Shown here: one piece after another, positions 15,985 to 24,818 of the stretch | Position numbering within the stretch: the first letter of the stretch is position 1 | How the letters are laid out: each line of letters opens with the position of its first letter | Origin: Vibrio sp. SCSIO 43136 | Lineage (GTDB): Bacteria; Pseudomonadota; Gammaproteobacteria; Enterobacterales; Vibrionaceae | Direction of reading: 5' to 3' | Assembly: GCF_023716565.1 (NCBI RefSeq) | Contig: NZ_CP071848.1 | Coordinates: forward strand, 620,001 to 684,000 | DNA length: 64,000 bases | Translations under genes and position numbers: made by a program | The notes under the pieces: model-generated | What the model saw: the letters and a program-made list of their open reading frames with translations, nothing else | Told to the model about the DNA's origin: nothing | The model's database searches: none

Positions 15985-16992
15985 GTGATTACTATTCGAG
16001 ATGTATCTGAATTTGCGGGCGTTTCTCCAGCAACCGTTTCTCGCGTTATCAATGGCACCACACGTGTGAGCCATCAAAAGAAATTGAAAGTGGAAAATGC
16101 CATTGCGCAGCTTGGCTATCGCCCTAACACGATTGCCAAAGCACTGGCATCGAGCAAGACGGGCAGCATTGGCATCGTCGTCCCTGAGGTTGGTAGCTCG
16201 TTCTATTCAGGTATTCTGCAGTGCATCGAAGAGCAACTACGTAAGGTTGGTTATCATATTATTGTCACCACGGGTTCCGAGTTTGGTGGCGAACAGCGTG
16301 ATGCGATTGAATTTCTACTCGGTCGCCGTGTGGATGCTTTGGTGCTGCATACTCAAGAAGTCAGCGACGATTATCTCATCCAACTCAGTGAGCAGGGTAT
16401 TCCACTAGTACTGCTCAACCGAACCATTCCTGAAATTGAAGATTGCTGCATCGATATCGATAACGAAGCCGGTGGCCGTCGTGCTACCAAGTTTTTGCTC
16501 GATAACGGCCATACATCAATTGCATGCATTACAGGCCCTCTTTCCAAAGCGGACGCTCGTGGGCGTCTGCAGGGCTATCGTCACGCTTTAGAAGAAGCGG
16601 GCATTCCTTACCGTGATTCACTGGTGATTGAAGCGGGTTTCACCGAAGAAACTGGCGCAACAGCGGTGCAGAAATTGATGAAACGCAACGTGCAGTTTTC
16701 AGCCATTTTCGCTTGTAACGATCACATGGCATTTGGCGTATTTGAAGCTTTGAGCCAGCAGGGTGTGGGTGTACCAGAGCACTGTTCTTTGGTGGGTTTT
16801 GATAACGTGATTTTCGCACGTTACATCACCCCTGCGCTAACCACCATAGATTTCCCTATTGAGCAAATGAGCATGGAAGCGGTTGAGCTTCTGGTTCACA
16901 AGCTGAATAAGAAAAAAACGGACGTCAATTTTAAATTGACGCCGTCACTAGTCATTCGTAATTCCGTCAAAAACGTAATGAACTCACTATAA
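15985..16992 (+). CDS. LacI-family transcriptional regulator of the sugar locus
   Basis: The start is GTG 15985 behind AAGGAG, giving 335 aa, the normal LacI length. Residues 1-50 form the HTH with hinge (TIRDVSEFAGVSPATVSRVI, YRPNTIAKALAS), and 60-335 form the periplasmic-binding-like effector domain (GSIGIVVPEVGSSFYSGI, GFDNVIFARYITPALTTID). It is the first gene of the ABC-transporter operon, 17 bp ahead of the binding-protein gene, so it probably represses its own operon and is released by a sugar. The palindrome at 15806-15822 is a likely target. Confidence 0.9.
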   Translation: MITIRDVSEFAGVSPATVSRVINGTTRVSHQKKLKVENAIAQLGYRPNTIAKALASSKTGSIGIVVPEVGSSFYSGILQCIEEQLRKVGYHIIVTTGSEFGGEQRDAIEFLLGRRVDALVLHTQEVSDDYLIQLSEQGIPLVLLNRTIPEIEDCCIDIDNEAGGRRATKFLLDNGHTSIACITGPLSKADARGRLQGYRHALEEAGIPYRDSLVIEAGFTEETGATAVQKLMKRNVQFSAIFACNDHMAFGVFEALSQQGVGVPEHCSLVGFDNVIFARYITPALTTIDFPIEQMSMEAVELLVHKLNKKKTDVNFKLTPSLVIRNSVKNVMNSL

Positions 16993-17009
16993 CGACAAGG
17001 ACATCTACC

Positions 17010-18254
17010 ATGAACCTTAAAAAGATCACCCTATCTACCGCAGTAGCGCTTGGCCTCTCAGGTGCTGCAGTGGCTGCAGATGCAGATATTCGCTTCGATG
17101 GTTTTCCTGATTTTGACAGCAGCTTAAAAGTCATCTTGCCTGATTTTGAAAAGAAAACAGGCATCAAGGTTGACTACCTCATGAATAACCACGGTGACCA
17201 CCACACCAAACTGACAACTAACCTGGCCACAGGCTCAGGTGCGGGTGACGTTATCGTTGTTGACGTTGAAAAAATTGGTCCATTCGTTGCTTCAGGTGGT
17301 CTAGTTAACCTGTCTGAAAAATACGGCGCTGATAAATACGCAGACGACTTTGCTCAATACGCATGGGCGCAAGGTAAAGGCGGTGATGGCGACGTTTACG
17401 GCATCCCGGTCGACCTAGGCCCAGGTGTGATGTACTACCGCACCGATATCTTTGAAAAAGCTGGTATTGACGTTAACGAAGCGATCAAAGACTGGGATTC
17501 TTACATTGCAGCGGGCGAAAAGCTGAAAGCGCAAAATGTTCAGTTGATTGCGTCAGCAGCGGACGTGGCGCAAGCCATCATTTACACCACTGTGCCTGAA
17601 GGTGAAGGTCTTTACTTTGATAAAGACGGCAACCCAGTGGTGACTTCAGAGCGTTTTGTTCATGCATTTGAAGTGGCAAAGAAAATTCGTGATAAGGGCC
17701 TAGATGGCCGTATCACAGCTTGGACGAATGAGTGGTATGAAGGTTTCCGTACCGGCACGCTAGCAACTCAGTTATCTGGTGCTTGGCTACTGGGTCACCT
17801 AAATAACTGGATTGCTCCAGATACGAAAGGTAAGTGGGCGGTATCGAACTTGCCTGATGGTATCTACGGCAGCTGGGGTGGCTCTTTCCTGTCTATCCCA
17901 ACTCAGTCTAAGAAACAAGATGAAGCGTGGCAGCTGATTGAATACTTCACAACAGACCGTGCGGTACAGCTAAAACACTTTGAAACGATTGCAGCGTTCC
18001 CAGCGAACTCAACAACTTATGATGACGCACTGTTTGACCAAGAGATTGAATTCCTTGGCGGTCAAAAAGCTCGTCTGCTATTTGCTGAAGTGGCGAAAAA
18101 CATCAAGCCAGTTCAACCGGGTAAAGGCGACCACGTCGCTCGCTCAATCATTCTAGAAAATGCACTGATGGAAGTGCTAGACCAAGACAAAGACATCAAA
18201 TCTGCACTGAAAGATGCAGAGCGTCTAATCAAGCGTCGTACACGTAACATGTAA
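17010..18254 (+). CDS. CUT1-family ABC transporter sugar-binding protein
   Basis: The 414-aa precursor has a signal peptide of about 22 residues ending GAAVA. The mature protein is a family 1 extracellular solute-binding protein (MsmE/CebE-like): LKVILPDFEKKTGIKVDYLM, GAGDVIVVDVEKIG, GIPVDLGPGVMYYRTDIF and QLSGAWLLGHL. It captures an oligosaccharide in the periplasm and delivers it to the two permeases that follow. A hairpin at 18261-18289 just after the stop could favour higher expression of this gene than of the permeases. The GH94 gene in the same run suggests a beta-disaccharide or short beta-glucan. Confidence 0.9.
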   Translation: MNLKKITLSTAVALGLSGAAVAADADIRFDGFPDFDSSLKVILPDFEKKTGIKVDYLMNNHGDHHTKLTTNLATGSGAGDVIVVDVEKIGPFVASGGLVNLSEKYGADKYADDFAQYAWAQGKGGDGDVYGIPVDLGPGVMYYRTDIFEKAGIDVNEAIKDWDSYIAAGEKLKAQNVQLIASAADVAQAIIYTTVPEGEGLYFDKDGNPVVTSERFVHAFEVAKKIRDKGLDGRITAWTNEWYEGFRTGTLATQLSGAWLLGHLNNWIAPDTKGKWAVSNLPDGIYGSWGGSFLSIPTQSKKQDEAWQLIEYFTTDRAVQLKHFETIAAFPANSTTYDDALFDQEIEFLGGQKARLLFAEVAKNIKPVQPGKGDHVARSIILENALMEVLDQDKDIKSALKDAERLIKRRTRNM

Positions 18255-18260
18255 GTGTTG

Positions 18261-18289
18261 TGGGAGGTGCGAGCTTGCCGCACCTCCCA
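18261..18289 (+). promoter_or_regulatory. Intercistronic hairpin between binding protein and permease genes
   Basis: TGGGAGGTGCG (18261-18271) pairs perfectly with CGCACCTCCCA (18279-18289) around a 7-nt loop, with no T tract. It probably stabilises the upstream mRNA or partly attenuates downstream expression, as seen in other binding-protein operons. Confidence 0.7.
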
Positions 18290-18307
18290 ATTATAGGGGT
18301 GTTTATT

Positions 18308-19291
18308 ATGGATAACGTAGCAGCACAAGCGCCGGAACAACGCAAAGGCCTTTTTTCTTTGCCGATTATGAAAGCGCTTACACCGTATGGATTTTTGCTA
18401 CCGTTTTTGGTGATTTTTTCGGTATTTGGGATTTTCCCGTTACTGTTTTCGGTATTTTTGTCGTTTCATGAGTGGAACCCAGTTGAAGGTCTAGGAGCGA
18501 TGAGCTTCGTTGGGCTGGAAAACTACAACATTGCGCTAACTGACCCTTGGTTGTGGCGCTCGTTGAAAAACACATTTTGGCTAGCGATCACCTCGGGTGT
18601 GGCGCAGCATTTAGTTGCGATTCCAGTGGCTTATATCTTGGTATCCCTTGGGGATCGCCTGCGCCATTGGCTAACGTCGGCCTACTTTCTACCGTTTATT
18701 ACATCAACGGTGGCAGCGTCGCTTATCTTCTTCAATATGTATTCGCCTAACTCGGGCATTATTAACCAAACTTTGATAGCGCTTTCAGATGCGCCACTGA
18801 TTGGTTGGATGTTTGAGTGGGTTAATCAGTACCAGCCGATCCGCTGGTTGGATGACGCTGACTTCATCAAGCCTTCTATCGCCATCATGGTGTTCTGGAA
18901 GTACACAGGTTTCAATATCGTGTTGTACACCACAGGTTTGATGACCATTCCTAAAGATATCTTGGAAGCGGCACGCATGGATGGTGCAAACGCATGGCAC
19001 CGCTTCTGGCACGTATCACTGCCGATGATCCGTCCATTCATTTTCTTTGCAGTCACCATGACCATCATCGGTAACTTGCAGTTGTTCGAAGAACCGTTTG
19101 TATTGACCCGTGGTACGGGTGGTAGCGGCCAATCGGGTCTGACTATCTCTATGTACCTCTACAAAGTGGGTTGGGAGTGGTTAGAAATGGGCACGGCGTC
19201 AGCAATCTCTTGGCTATTGTTTGCATTGATTGCCACGTGTTCAGCGATTCAGTTCTTATTCTTCGGTAAGAAAGGTCTAGGGGAGCAGTAA
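18308..19291 (+). CDS. CUT1 ABC transporter permease (MalF-like)
   Basis: The start is ATG 18308, following ATAGGGG; an upstream in-frame start would run through the hairpin. The 327-aa protein has about six transmembrane segments (first about 25-50, PYGFLLPFLVIFSVFGIFPL). The EAA loop reads EAARMDGANAWHRFWHVSLP and contacts the ATPase. It pairs with the permease 2 nt downstream to form the membrane channel of the importer. Confidence 0.9.
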   Translation: MDNVAAQAPEQRKGLFSLPIMKALTPYGFLLPFLVIFSVFGIFPLLFSVFLSFHEWNPVEGLGAMSFVGLENYNIALTDPWLWRSLKNTFWLAITSGVAQHLVAIPVAYILVSLGDRLRHWLTSAYFLPFITSTVAASLIFFNMYSPNSGIINQTLIALSDAPLIGWMFEWVNQYQPIRWLDDADFIKPSIAIMVFWKYTGFNIVLYTTGLMTIPKDILEAARMDGANAWHRFWHVSLPMIRPFIFFAVTMTIIGNLQLFEEPFVLTRGTGGSGQSGLTISMYLYKVGWEWLEMGTASAISWLLFALIATCSAIQFLFFGKKGLGEQ

Positions 19292-19293
19292 TT

Positions 19294-20160
19294 ATGACCA
19301 TTTCACAACTTAGACCTTCAGATAATGCTATGCGCTTGCTGACAAAAGTGCTGGCGGTTGCTTTGGGTGTCGTGCTGGTGGTTTCAGCACTGATCACGAT
19401 ATTTCCATTCTTCTGGTCGGCACTATTGTCGACCAAAGATCGCACCGAAATTTTTGGTACAGGTATCAGCTTTGCTATTGGCGACAGTCTAGCCATTAAC
19501 TATGCGAAGCTGTTGGAAATCATGCCATTTTGGCAGGCGATGTTTAACTCCATCTATATCGCATTCTTAGGTACGACCGTGTCATTGCTGTTTTGTAGCA
19601 TGGGTGGATATGCGTTTGCGGTTTACAAATTCCGTGGCAAAAACGTGCTGTTTGCCATGCTTGTGGGCTCGATGATGATCCCGCCGGTATTGAGCCTGAT
19701 CCCATACTTCATGATCGTTAAGTTCTTAGGCTTAATGGATAACCACTTGGCAGTATGGCTACCGTTTACAACCACGCCGTTTGGCATCTTCTTGATGCGC
19801 CAACACGTGGTGGCGTCAGTGCCAAAAGAGTTGTTGGAAGCGGCAAAACTGGACGGTGCAGGTGAGTTCCGTACCTACTGGAGTGTCGTTCTGCCGCTAA
19901 TGAAACCGGCGTTGGCGACTCTGGCTATCGTGCAATTCGTCTTCTTCTGGAACAGCTTTATGAACCCATTGGTGGTACTGACCACACCAGAAAATTACGT
20001 AATCACCCAGGCACTACGAAGTGTGCAAGGTATTCCAAATACGCCGTGGGGCGCTGTGATGCTGGGGACCACGATTTCGATTCTTCCACTCGTGACCGCT
20101 TACCTGTTTGCATCAAAACAGATGATCAGCGGCCTAACATCGGGTGCAGTAAAAGGTTAA
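19294..20160 (+). CDS. CUT1 ABC transporter permease (MalG-like)
   Basis: The 288-aa protein begins 2 nt after the previous gene, with GGGGAG as ribosome binding site. It has six predicted transmembrane helices, the EAA loop EAAKLDGAGEFRTYWSVVLP and a C-terminus SKQMISGLTSGAVKG typical of MalG-like subunits. It is the second half of the permease pair. Confidence 0.9.
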   Translation: MTISQLRPSDNAMRLLTKVLAVALGVVLVVSALITIFPFFWSALLSTKDRTEIFGTGISFAIGDSLAINYAKLLEIMPFWQAMFNSIYIAFLGTTVSLLFCSMGGYAFAVYKFRGKNVLFAMLVGSMMIPPVLSLIPYFMIVKFLGLMDNHLAVWLPFTTTPFGIFLMRQHVVASVPKELLEAAKLDGAGEFRTYWSVVLPLMKPALATLAIVQFVFFWNSFMNPLVVLTTPENYVITQALRSVQGIPNTPWGAVMLGTTISILPLVTAYLFASKQMISGLTSGAVKG

Positions 20161-20162
20161 TT

Positions 20163-20184
20163 GCGTGGGCAGCTTTGCCCACGC
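20163..20184 (+). promoter_or_regulatory. Intercistronic hairpin between permease and ATPase genes
   Basis: GCGTGGGC-AGCTTT-GCCCACGC has a perfect 8-bp stem and no T tract. It repeats the arrangement seen after the binding-protein gene and probably tunes transcript stability within the operon. Confidence 0.6.
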
Positions 20185-20232
20185 CAATCAAGGAATTAAA
20201 CCGTGCGGCATCGCTGCACAGGGGAATAAAAA

Positions 20233-21324
20233 ATGGCAAAAGTAGAATTTCGTAATATCAAAAAATCTTTTGGTGACGTAGATGTTGTGAAGCAGTTTGA
20301 CTTCACAGTGGATGATGGTGAATTCGTGGTTTTTCTAGGTCCATCGGGTTGCGGAAAATCGACCACACTGCGCATGCTGGCAGGTTTAGAAACCATCTCA
20401 TCGGGTGACGTATTTGTGGGCGAAAAGCGCATGAATGATGTGGATGCTAAAGATCGCGACTTGGCGATGGTGTTCCAGAGTTACGCTCTATACCCACACA
20501 TGACGGTGTATGAAAACATCGCCTTTGCGCTCAAACTCAAAGGCATGCCAAAGCCTGAAATTGATCAGTTGGTGCGTAAAGCGGCCAAAATGCTAGAGCT
20601 TGAACCTTTGCTGGATCGTAAACCTAAAGAGCTTTCTGGTGGCCAACGCCAGCGCGTGGCAATGGGACGTGCAATGGTTCGTACGCCAAAAGTGTTCTTG
20701 TTCGATGAACCACTTTCTAACCTAGATGCTAAGTTACGTGGCGTGATGCGTGAAGAGATCAAACACCTTCATCGTCAGCTGAAAACCACCACTATCTACG
20801 TAACGCACGATCAGATTGAAGCCATGACGCTGGCCGATCGCATCGTGATCTTAAAAGATGGTTATGTAGCGCAAGTCGGTACGCCGACCGAAGTGTTCCA
20901 GCGTCCAGCCAACAAGTTTGTTGCTCAGTTTATCGGTAACCCATCGATGAATATGCTTGATGCGCAAATGGAAGAAGAAGCGGGTCAATACAGCGTTAAA
21001 TTGGGAGAGACTTCTATCCCGCTGCCAGAGCGCTTTGTACCTAATGCGTCAAAAAATGTCTCGCTACACTTTGGTGTACGCCCAACCGACATTCACCTAC
21101 GTGCAGAACAAGTGGATCACGACCGAGTGTTGCCGATCAAAGTCAAAATTCAAGACAAAGAGCTGCTTGGTGCCAGCATTCTACTTAAAACAGAAATCGC
21201 AGGTCAGCCTCTGATGGTTGAAACCCAAGCGACCGAAGTGGAAGGCGATGAGTTGACCCTATACCTAGATTTAGACGCAGTGCACCTGTTTGACTCACTG
21301 AGCGAAAACTCGCTAGCAGCTTAA
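20233..21324 (+). CDS. ABC transporter ATP-binding protein (MsmK/UgpC type)
   Basis: The 363-aa ATPase has Walker A GPSGCGKST (residues 37-45), the Q-loop FQSYALYPHMTVYENI, the signature ELSGGQRQRVAMGRAM, Walker B VFLFDEPLSNLDAKL and switch His in YVTHDQIEAM. The C-terminal half (about 240-363) is the TOBE-like regulatory domain found in CUT1 ATPases (FGVRPTDIHL). It energises import by the preceding permeases. Confidence 0.94.
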   Translation: MAKVEFRNIKKSFGDVDVVKQFDFTVDDGEFVVFLGPSGCGKSTTLRMLAGLETISSGDVFVGEKRMNDVDAKDRDLAMVFQSYALYPHMTVYENIAFALKLKGMPKPEIDQLVRKAAKMLELEPLLDRKPKELSGGQRQRVAMGRAMVRTPKVFLFDEPLSNLDAKLRGVMREEIKHLHRQLKTTTIYVTHDQIEAMTLADRIVILKDGYVAQVGTPTEVFQRPANKFVAQFIGNPSMNMLDAQMEEEAGQYSVKLGETSIPLPERFVPNASKNVSLHFGVRPTDIHLRAEQVDHDRVLPIKVKIQDKELLGASILLKTEIAGQPLMVETQATEVEGDELTLYLDLDAVHLFDSLSENSLAA

Positions 21325-21357
21325 CCTGATGATTTTAAAGATTGAACGGATAGTGAA

Positions 21358-23769
21358 ATGAAGTACGGATATTTTAACGACGAGCATAAAGAGTACGTAG
21401 CGACCACGCCGATCACCCCTATTAAGTGGTGTAACTACGTGGGCACGTTAGATTTTGGTGGGCTGGTGGACAGCAATGGTGGCGTGCTTTTGTGTAAAGG
21501 TGATCCTGCGTTAAATCGCATCACCAAATACATTGCCCAACTGCCAAATTCAGACTTTAAAGGCTCAACTTTGTATTTGAAAGTGCGTGACGAAGCGGGG
21601 AATACCGAGATTTTCTCGCCTTTCTATACGCCAACACTTAAGCCACTAGAGAGCTTTCGTAATCATACTGGCTTGTCGTACAGCCGCTTTGTTGCAGAAG
21701 GCTACGGTGTGCGCTGTGAAGTGACCTTCTTTGTACCAAAAGATGAACCAGTACTGCTGCAAGACATCAAAGTGACCAACATTTCGGACAACAAACTGCA
21801 TGTTGATGTTGTGCCTGTATATGAGTTCACTCACTTTGACGCACTTAAGCAGCTATTGAATGCGGACTGGGTGCCGCAAACTATGACGCTTAAAGCTCAT
21901 AAGGAGCCATCAGAGCACGTAGTCCTTGAGCAGTATGCTTTCATGAAGCGTGATTTTGCAGTGAACCTAATGACTGCCGATCGAGCGCCGACCTCGTATG
22001 AAGGCGACCGACAAACCTTCTTGGGCAACCACGGTTTTGGTAGTTGGGCTGCGCCACAAGCGTTAGCGCAAGATGAGCTAAATAACACTGAGTGTCTGCG
22101 TGGCGATAACATTGGCGCTATGAACTTGCGTTTAGGCTGGATTGAAAGTGAGCAAACCGAGCGTACTGTTTGTCAGTTGACCCAAGCAGAAAGCGTTGCC
22201 GCAGCACAACCGCTAATCGAGAAGTACCGTAACCACCAACACGTAGATCAAGCATTTGCCGCTTTAGGTGAAGGCTGGAACGACTACTTGAAGACTCTGA
22301 CGGTGAACACACCGGATGACTCAATGAACTCGATGCTTAACGTGCATAACCCGCGTCAGTGTCATACCACCAAAAACTGGTCTCGTTACTTGTCACTTTA
22401 CCAATTGGGGTACGGTGCTCGTGGTATCGGTTTCCGTGACTCTTCTCAAGATATTCTCGGTGTCATGACGCACATGCCAGAAGAAGCGCGTGAGTTTATC
22501 GAGCGTCTACTTTCGGTGCAAAAAGCCGATGGTTCTGCCATGCACCAGTTCTTCCCATCAACCATGGAAGCCAATGAAGGCGATTCTCGTGAAGAAGAAG
22601 ATCGTCCAAATTACTATGGTGATGACCACTTGTGGATTATCTACGCCGTAACGCAATACGTTAAGGAAACAGGCAATGCGAGCTTCCTTGATAAAGAGAT
22701 CGCATTTTACGAGAAAGATGCGCAAGGTGAGGCGCTAGAGGCTGCAACAGTGTGGGAACACTTATGCCGCTCGATTGAGTTTACTCGTACTAACGTCGGT
22801 CAACACGGTTTGCCATTGCTTGGTTTTGCCGATTGGAATGACACAGTGAACCTGCCAACAGGCGCAGAATCCTTGATGGTGGCAAACATGTACGGTAAAG
22901 CACTGCAAGACATGCTTGAGCTGTGCAAGGTACGTGGTGAAGACGAAAGCGCGAGCTTCTTCCAAGCGCAATACGAGCACATGCAAGGCGTGGTGAATGA
23001 GCACGGTTGGGATGGTGAATGGTACGTACGTTACTTTGATGAAAATGGTGCGCCGATTGGCTCTGAGCAAAATGAGCAAGGTAAGATCTACACCAACGGT
23101 CAGAGCTGGCCTGTTATTTCTGGTTTCGCTACACCAGAGCGAGCTAAACAAGCGCTTGAGTCGGTGAATACCAAGCTTAATACTGCTAATGGTATCAAGC
23201 TTTCAACACCAGGTTATAACGGATTTGATCCTCAGTTGGGTGGAGTATCAACTTACCCACCGGGTGCTAAAGAAAATGGCGGTATTTTCCTTCATTCAAA
23301 CCCTTGGGTAATGATTGCAGAAGCCAAAGTAGGCAATGGTAATCGCGCTTTTGAGTATTACAGCCAAATTAACCCAGCGGCGAAAAATGACTCTCTGGAT
23401 GTGTTCGAATCTGAGCCATACTGCTACCCACAAAATATTTTGGGCGATGAGCACCCTCAGTTTGGTTTGGGGCGTAATGCATGGTTATCGGGCACTTCTT
23501 CGTGGACGTATGTTGCCGGCACGCAATGGATTTTGGGTGTTCGCCCAGAAGTGGATGGTTTAACCGTAGACCCATGTATCCCTAATGATTGGGTTGGGTT
23601 TGAAGTGACTCGTCAGTTCCGCGGTGCAACCTATCAGATTGCGGTTAAAAACCCAGACAGCGTGAGCAAAGGGGTGAAAGAGATGCGAGTGAATGGTGAA
23701 CTGGTTGAAGGCAATATTGCGCCAGTATTTACCAGTGGCGAGCATCAAATTGAAGTTGTGATGGGCTAA
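21358..23769 (+). CDS. GH94 disaccharide phosphorylase (cellobiose/chitobiose/laminaribiose phosphorylase family)
   Basis: The 803-aa length is typical of GH94 enzymes, which split beta-linked disaccharides with phosphate to give a sugar 1-phosphate. It opens MKYGYFNDEHKEYVATTPIT. GFRDSSQDILG, FFPSTMEANEGDSREEEDRP and ADWNDTVNLPTGAESLMVANMYG line the active site. Asp492 in ADWND sits at the number of the catalytic acid in Vibrio chitobiose phosphorylase (Asp492). The N-terminal segment GGLVDSNGGVLLCKGDPALN lacks the AGGYSFY-type motif I associate with cellobiose and chitobiose enzymes, so the linkage may differ. It is the last gene of the operon, followed by a hairpin. Phosphorolysis after ABC import would save ATP. 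Confidence 0.88.
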   Translation: MKYGYFNDEHKEYVATTPITPIKWCNYVGTLDFGGLVDSNGGVLLCKGDPALNRITKYIAQLPNSDFKGSTLYLKVRDEAGNTEIFSPFYTPTLKPLESFRNHTGLSYSRFVAEGYGVRCEVTFFVPKDEPVLLQDIKVTNISDNKLHVDVVPVYEFTHFDALKQLLNADWVPQTMTLKAHKEPSEHVVLEQYAFMKRDFAVNLMTADRAPTSYEGDRQTFLGNHGFGSWAAPQALAQDELNNTECLRGDNIGAMNLRLGWIESEQTERTVCQLTQAESVAAAQPLIEKYRNHQHVDQAFAALGEGWNDYLKTLTVNTPDDSMNSMLNVHNPRQCHTTKNWSRYLSLYQLGYGARGIGFRDSSQDILGVMTHMPEEAREFIERLLSVQKADGSAMHQFFPSTMEANEGDSREEEDRPNYYGDDHLWIIYAVTQYVKETGNASFLDKEIAFYEKDAQGEALEAATVWEHLCRSIEFTRTNVGQHGLPLLGFADWNDTVNLPTGAESLMVANMYGKALQDMLELCKVRGEDESASFFQAQYEHMQGVVNEHGWDGEWYVRYFDENGAPIGSEQNEQGKIYTNGQSWPVISGFATPERAKQALESVNTKLNTANGIKLSTPGYNGFDPQLGGVSTYPPGAKENGGIFLHSNPWVMIAEAKVGNGNRAFEYYSQINPAAKNDSLDVFESEPYCYPQNILGDEHPQFGLGRNAWLSGTSSWTYVAGTQWILGVRPEVDGLTVDPCIPNDWVGFEVTRQFRGATYQIAVKNPDSVSKGVKEMRVNGELVEGNIAPVFTSGEHQIEVVMG

Positions 23770-23776
23770 TCAAACA

Positions 23777-23808
23777 GGGCGCTTAGTGTTGACTAAGCGC
23801 CCAATGTT
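23777..23808. terminator. Terminator between GH94 and epimerase genes
   Basis: GGGCGCTTAGT-GTTG-ACTAAGCGCCC (23777-23802), a perfect 11-bp stem followed by AATGTTTT, separates two convergent genes. Confidence 0.8.
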
Positions 23809-24753
23809 TTAGCCTCGATATTGGGCTTGGCACTGCCACGTTGCTGAGAATGTCTCCCTGGGTGCTAAGGTGAGCAACCCGATGCCGTTATTGAAGGCAT
23901 CAGCCGGGCAAGTCATCGGTTCGATGGCAAGACTCTCTTCAGAATCTGGTGTGTAAAGCTGCAAGAATCGATAGCAACTTCCTTGTTGATAGCTTAGGTG
24001 GCTGGTGCCATCTAAAGTGGAGAACTCTAGTGTGACCTCCTGGTCAGGAGCAAATCTAAACGCATGATTTAGCGTAGTATCGCTTAATTGTGTCAACGTT
24101 TGGTAGCGATCAAACGGTTGGTAATCACCAGTTGGCAATCCGTCGTCATCGATAAGTTGCTGACAAGCAGGCATGCTCAGTTGACACTGCTGACGCGGTT
24201 GACCGAGTTGGAAGTAGGGATGCCATGCATCACCAAAAGGAAATCGCTCATTACCGATATTAGTAATTTCGGTATCGCATTGAAGCCGCCCATCACTAAA
24301 TAGTTGATAGCGGATACGCAGCGAAACACCAAACGGGTAGCCTTGAGCGAGTTTATCGCTTTCAAAGGCAAGGGTGATTGAGGCGAAATCCTCAGTAATG
24401 GCCTGATCGATCAGAGTGAACGCTTGGTTGTAAACTAGACCGTGCACCGCATGATCGGACCAAGGAAAATTAGCAGGCAGTGAATATTGCTGACCTTCAA
24501 ATTGATATTGGCCAAGATTTAAGCGGTTAGGAAAAGGAAACAACTTTGCAGAACGAGAGAAGAACGGATACTTAGTTGCGAGTGCTTTTTCGTCGCAGTA
24601 GCCAGCGATAAAGGAAAACGGGCTGTGGTTAACGATAAATTGGTTGATCACCGCACCAAAGTCGGCGATGACTTGTAACTGCATTCCTTTCGTTTCTTCT
24701 ATAATTGAAATGCTATTAAGTTCTCCAAATTTATCTTGGATGATTTTAAACAT
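23809..24753 (-). CDS. Aldose 1-epimerase family protein
   Basis: The 314-aa GalM/YihR-like beta-sandwich has the family's FPFPNRL (LPNRL-like), HGLVYNQAF with the conserved His, DAWHPYFQL with the second catalytic His and IEPMTCPADAFNNG with the catalytic Glu region. It would interconvert the alpha and beta anomers of the sugars released by the neighbouring glycosidase and phosphorylase. It is divergent from the GH116 gene across 65 bp. No signal peptide is present, so it acts in the cytoplasm. Confidence 0.85.
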   Translation of the reverse strand: MFKIIQDKFGELNSISIIEETKGMQLQVIADFGAVINQFIVNHSPFSFIAGYCDEKALATKYPFFSRSAKLFPFPNRLNLGQYQFEGQQYSLPANFPWSDHAVHGLVYNQAFTLIDQAITEDFASITLAFESDKLAQGYPFGVSLRIRYQLFSDGRLQCDTEITNIGNERFPFGDAWHPYFQLGQPRQQCQLSMPACQQLIDDDGLPTGDYQPFDRYQTLTQLSDTTLNHAFRFAPDQEVTLEFSTLDGTSHLSYQQGSCYRFLQLYTPDSEESLAIEPMTCPADAFNNGIGLLTLAPRETFSATWQCQAQYRG

Positions 24754-24818
24754 TTATATTCCTCCATTTTTTGTCATTATCAATTTAGCGAGGATATAAA
24801 TCAATATGGATCTATATT
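24754..24818. promoter_or_regulatory. Divergent promoter region of the epimerase and GH116 genes
   Basis: This 65-bp AT-rich divergent intergenic segment must carry overlapping promoters for both genes. No GTTTCAT box is visible, but a GTGAAAACGATTTG similar to the LacI-like half-palindrome at 15935-15948 occurs just inside the GH116 gene (about 24855). Confidence 0.4.
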
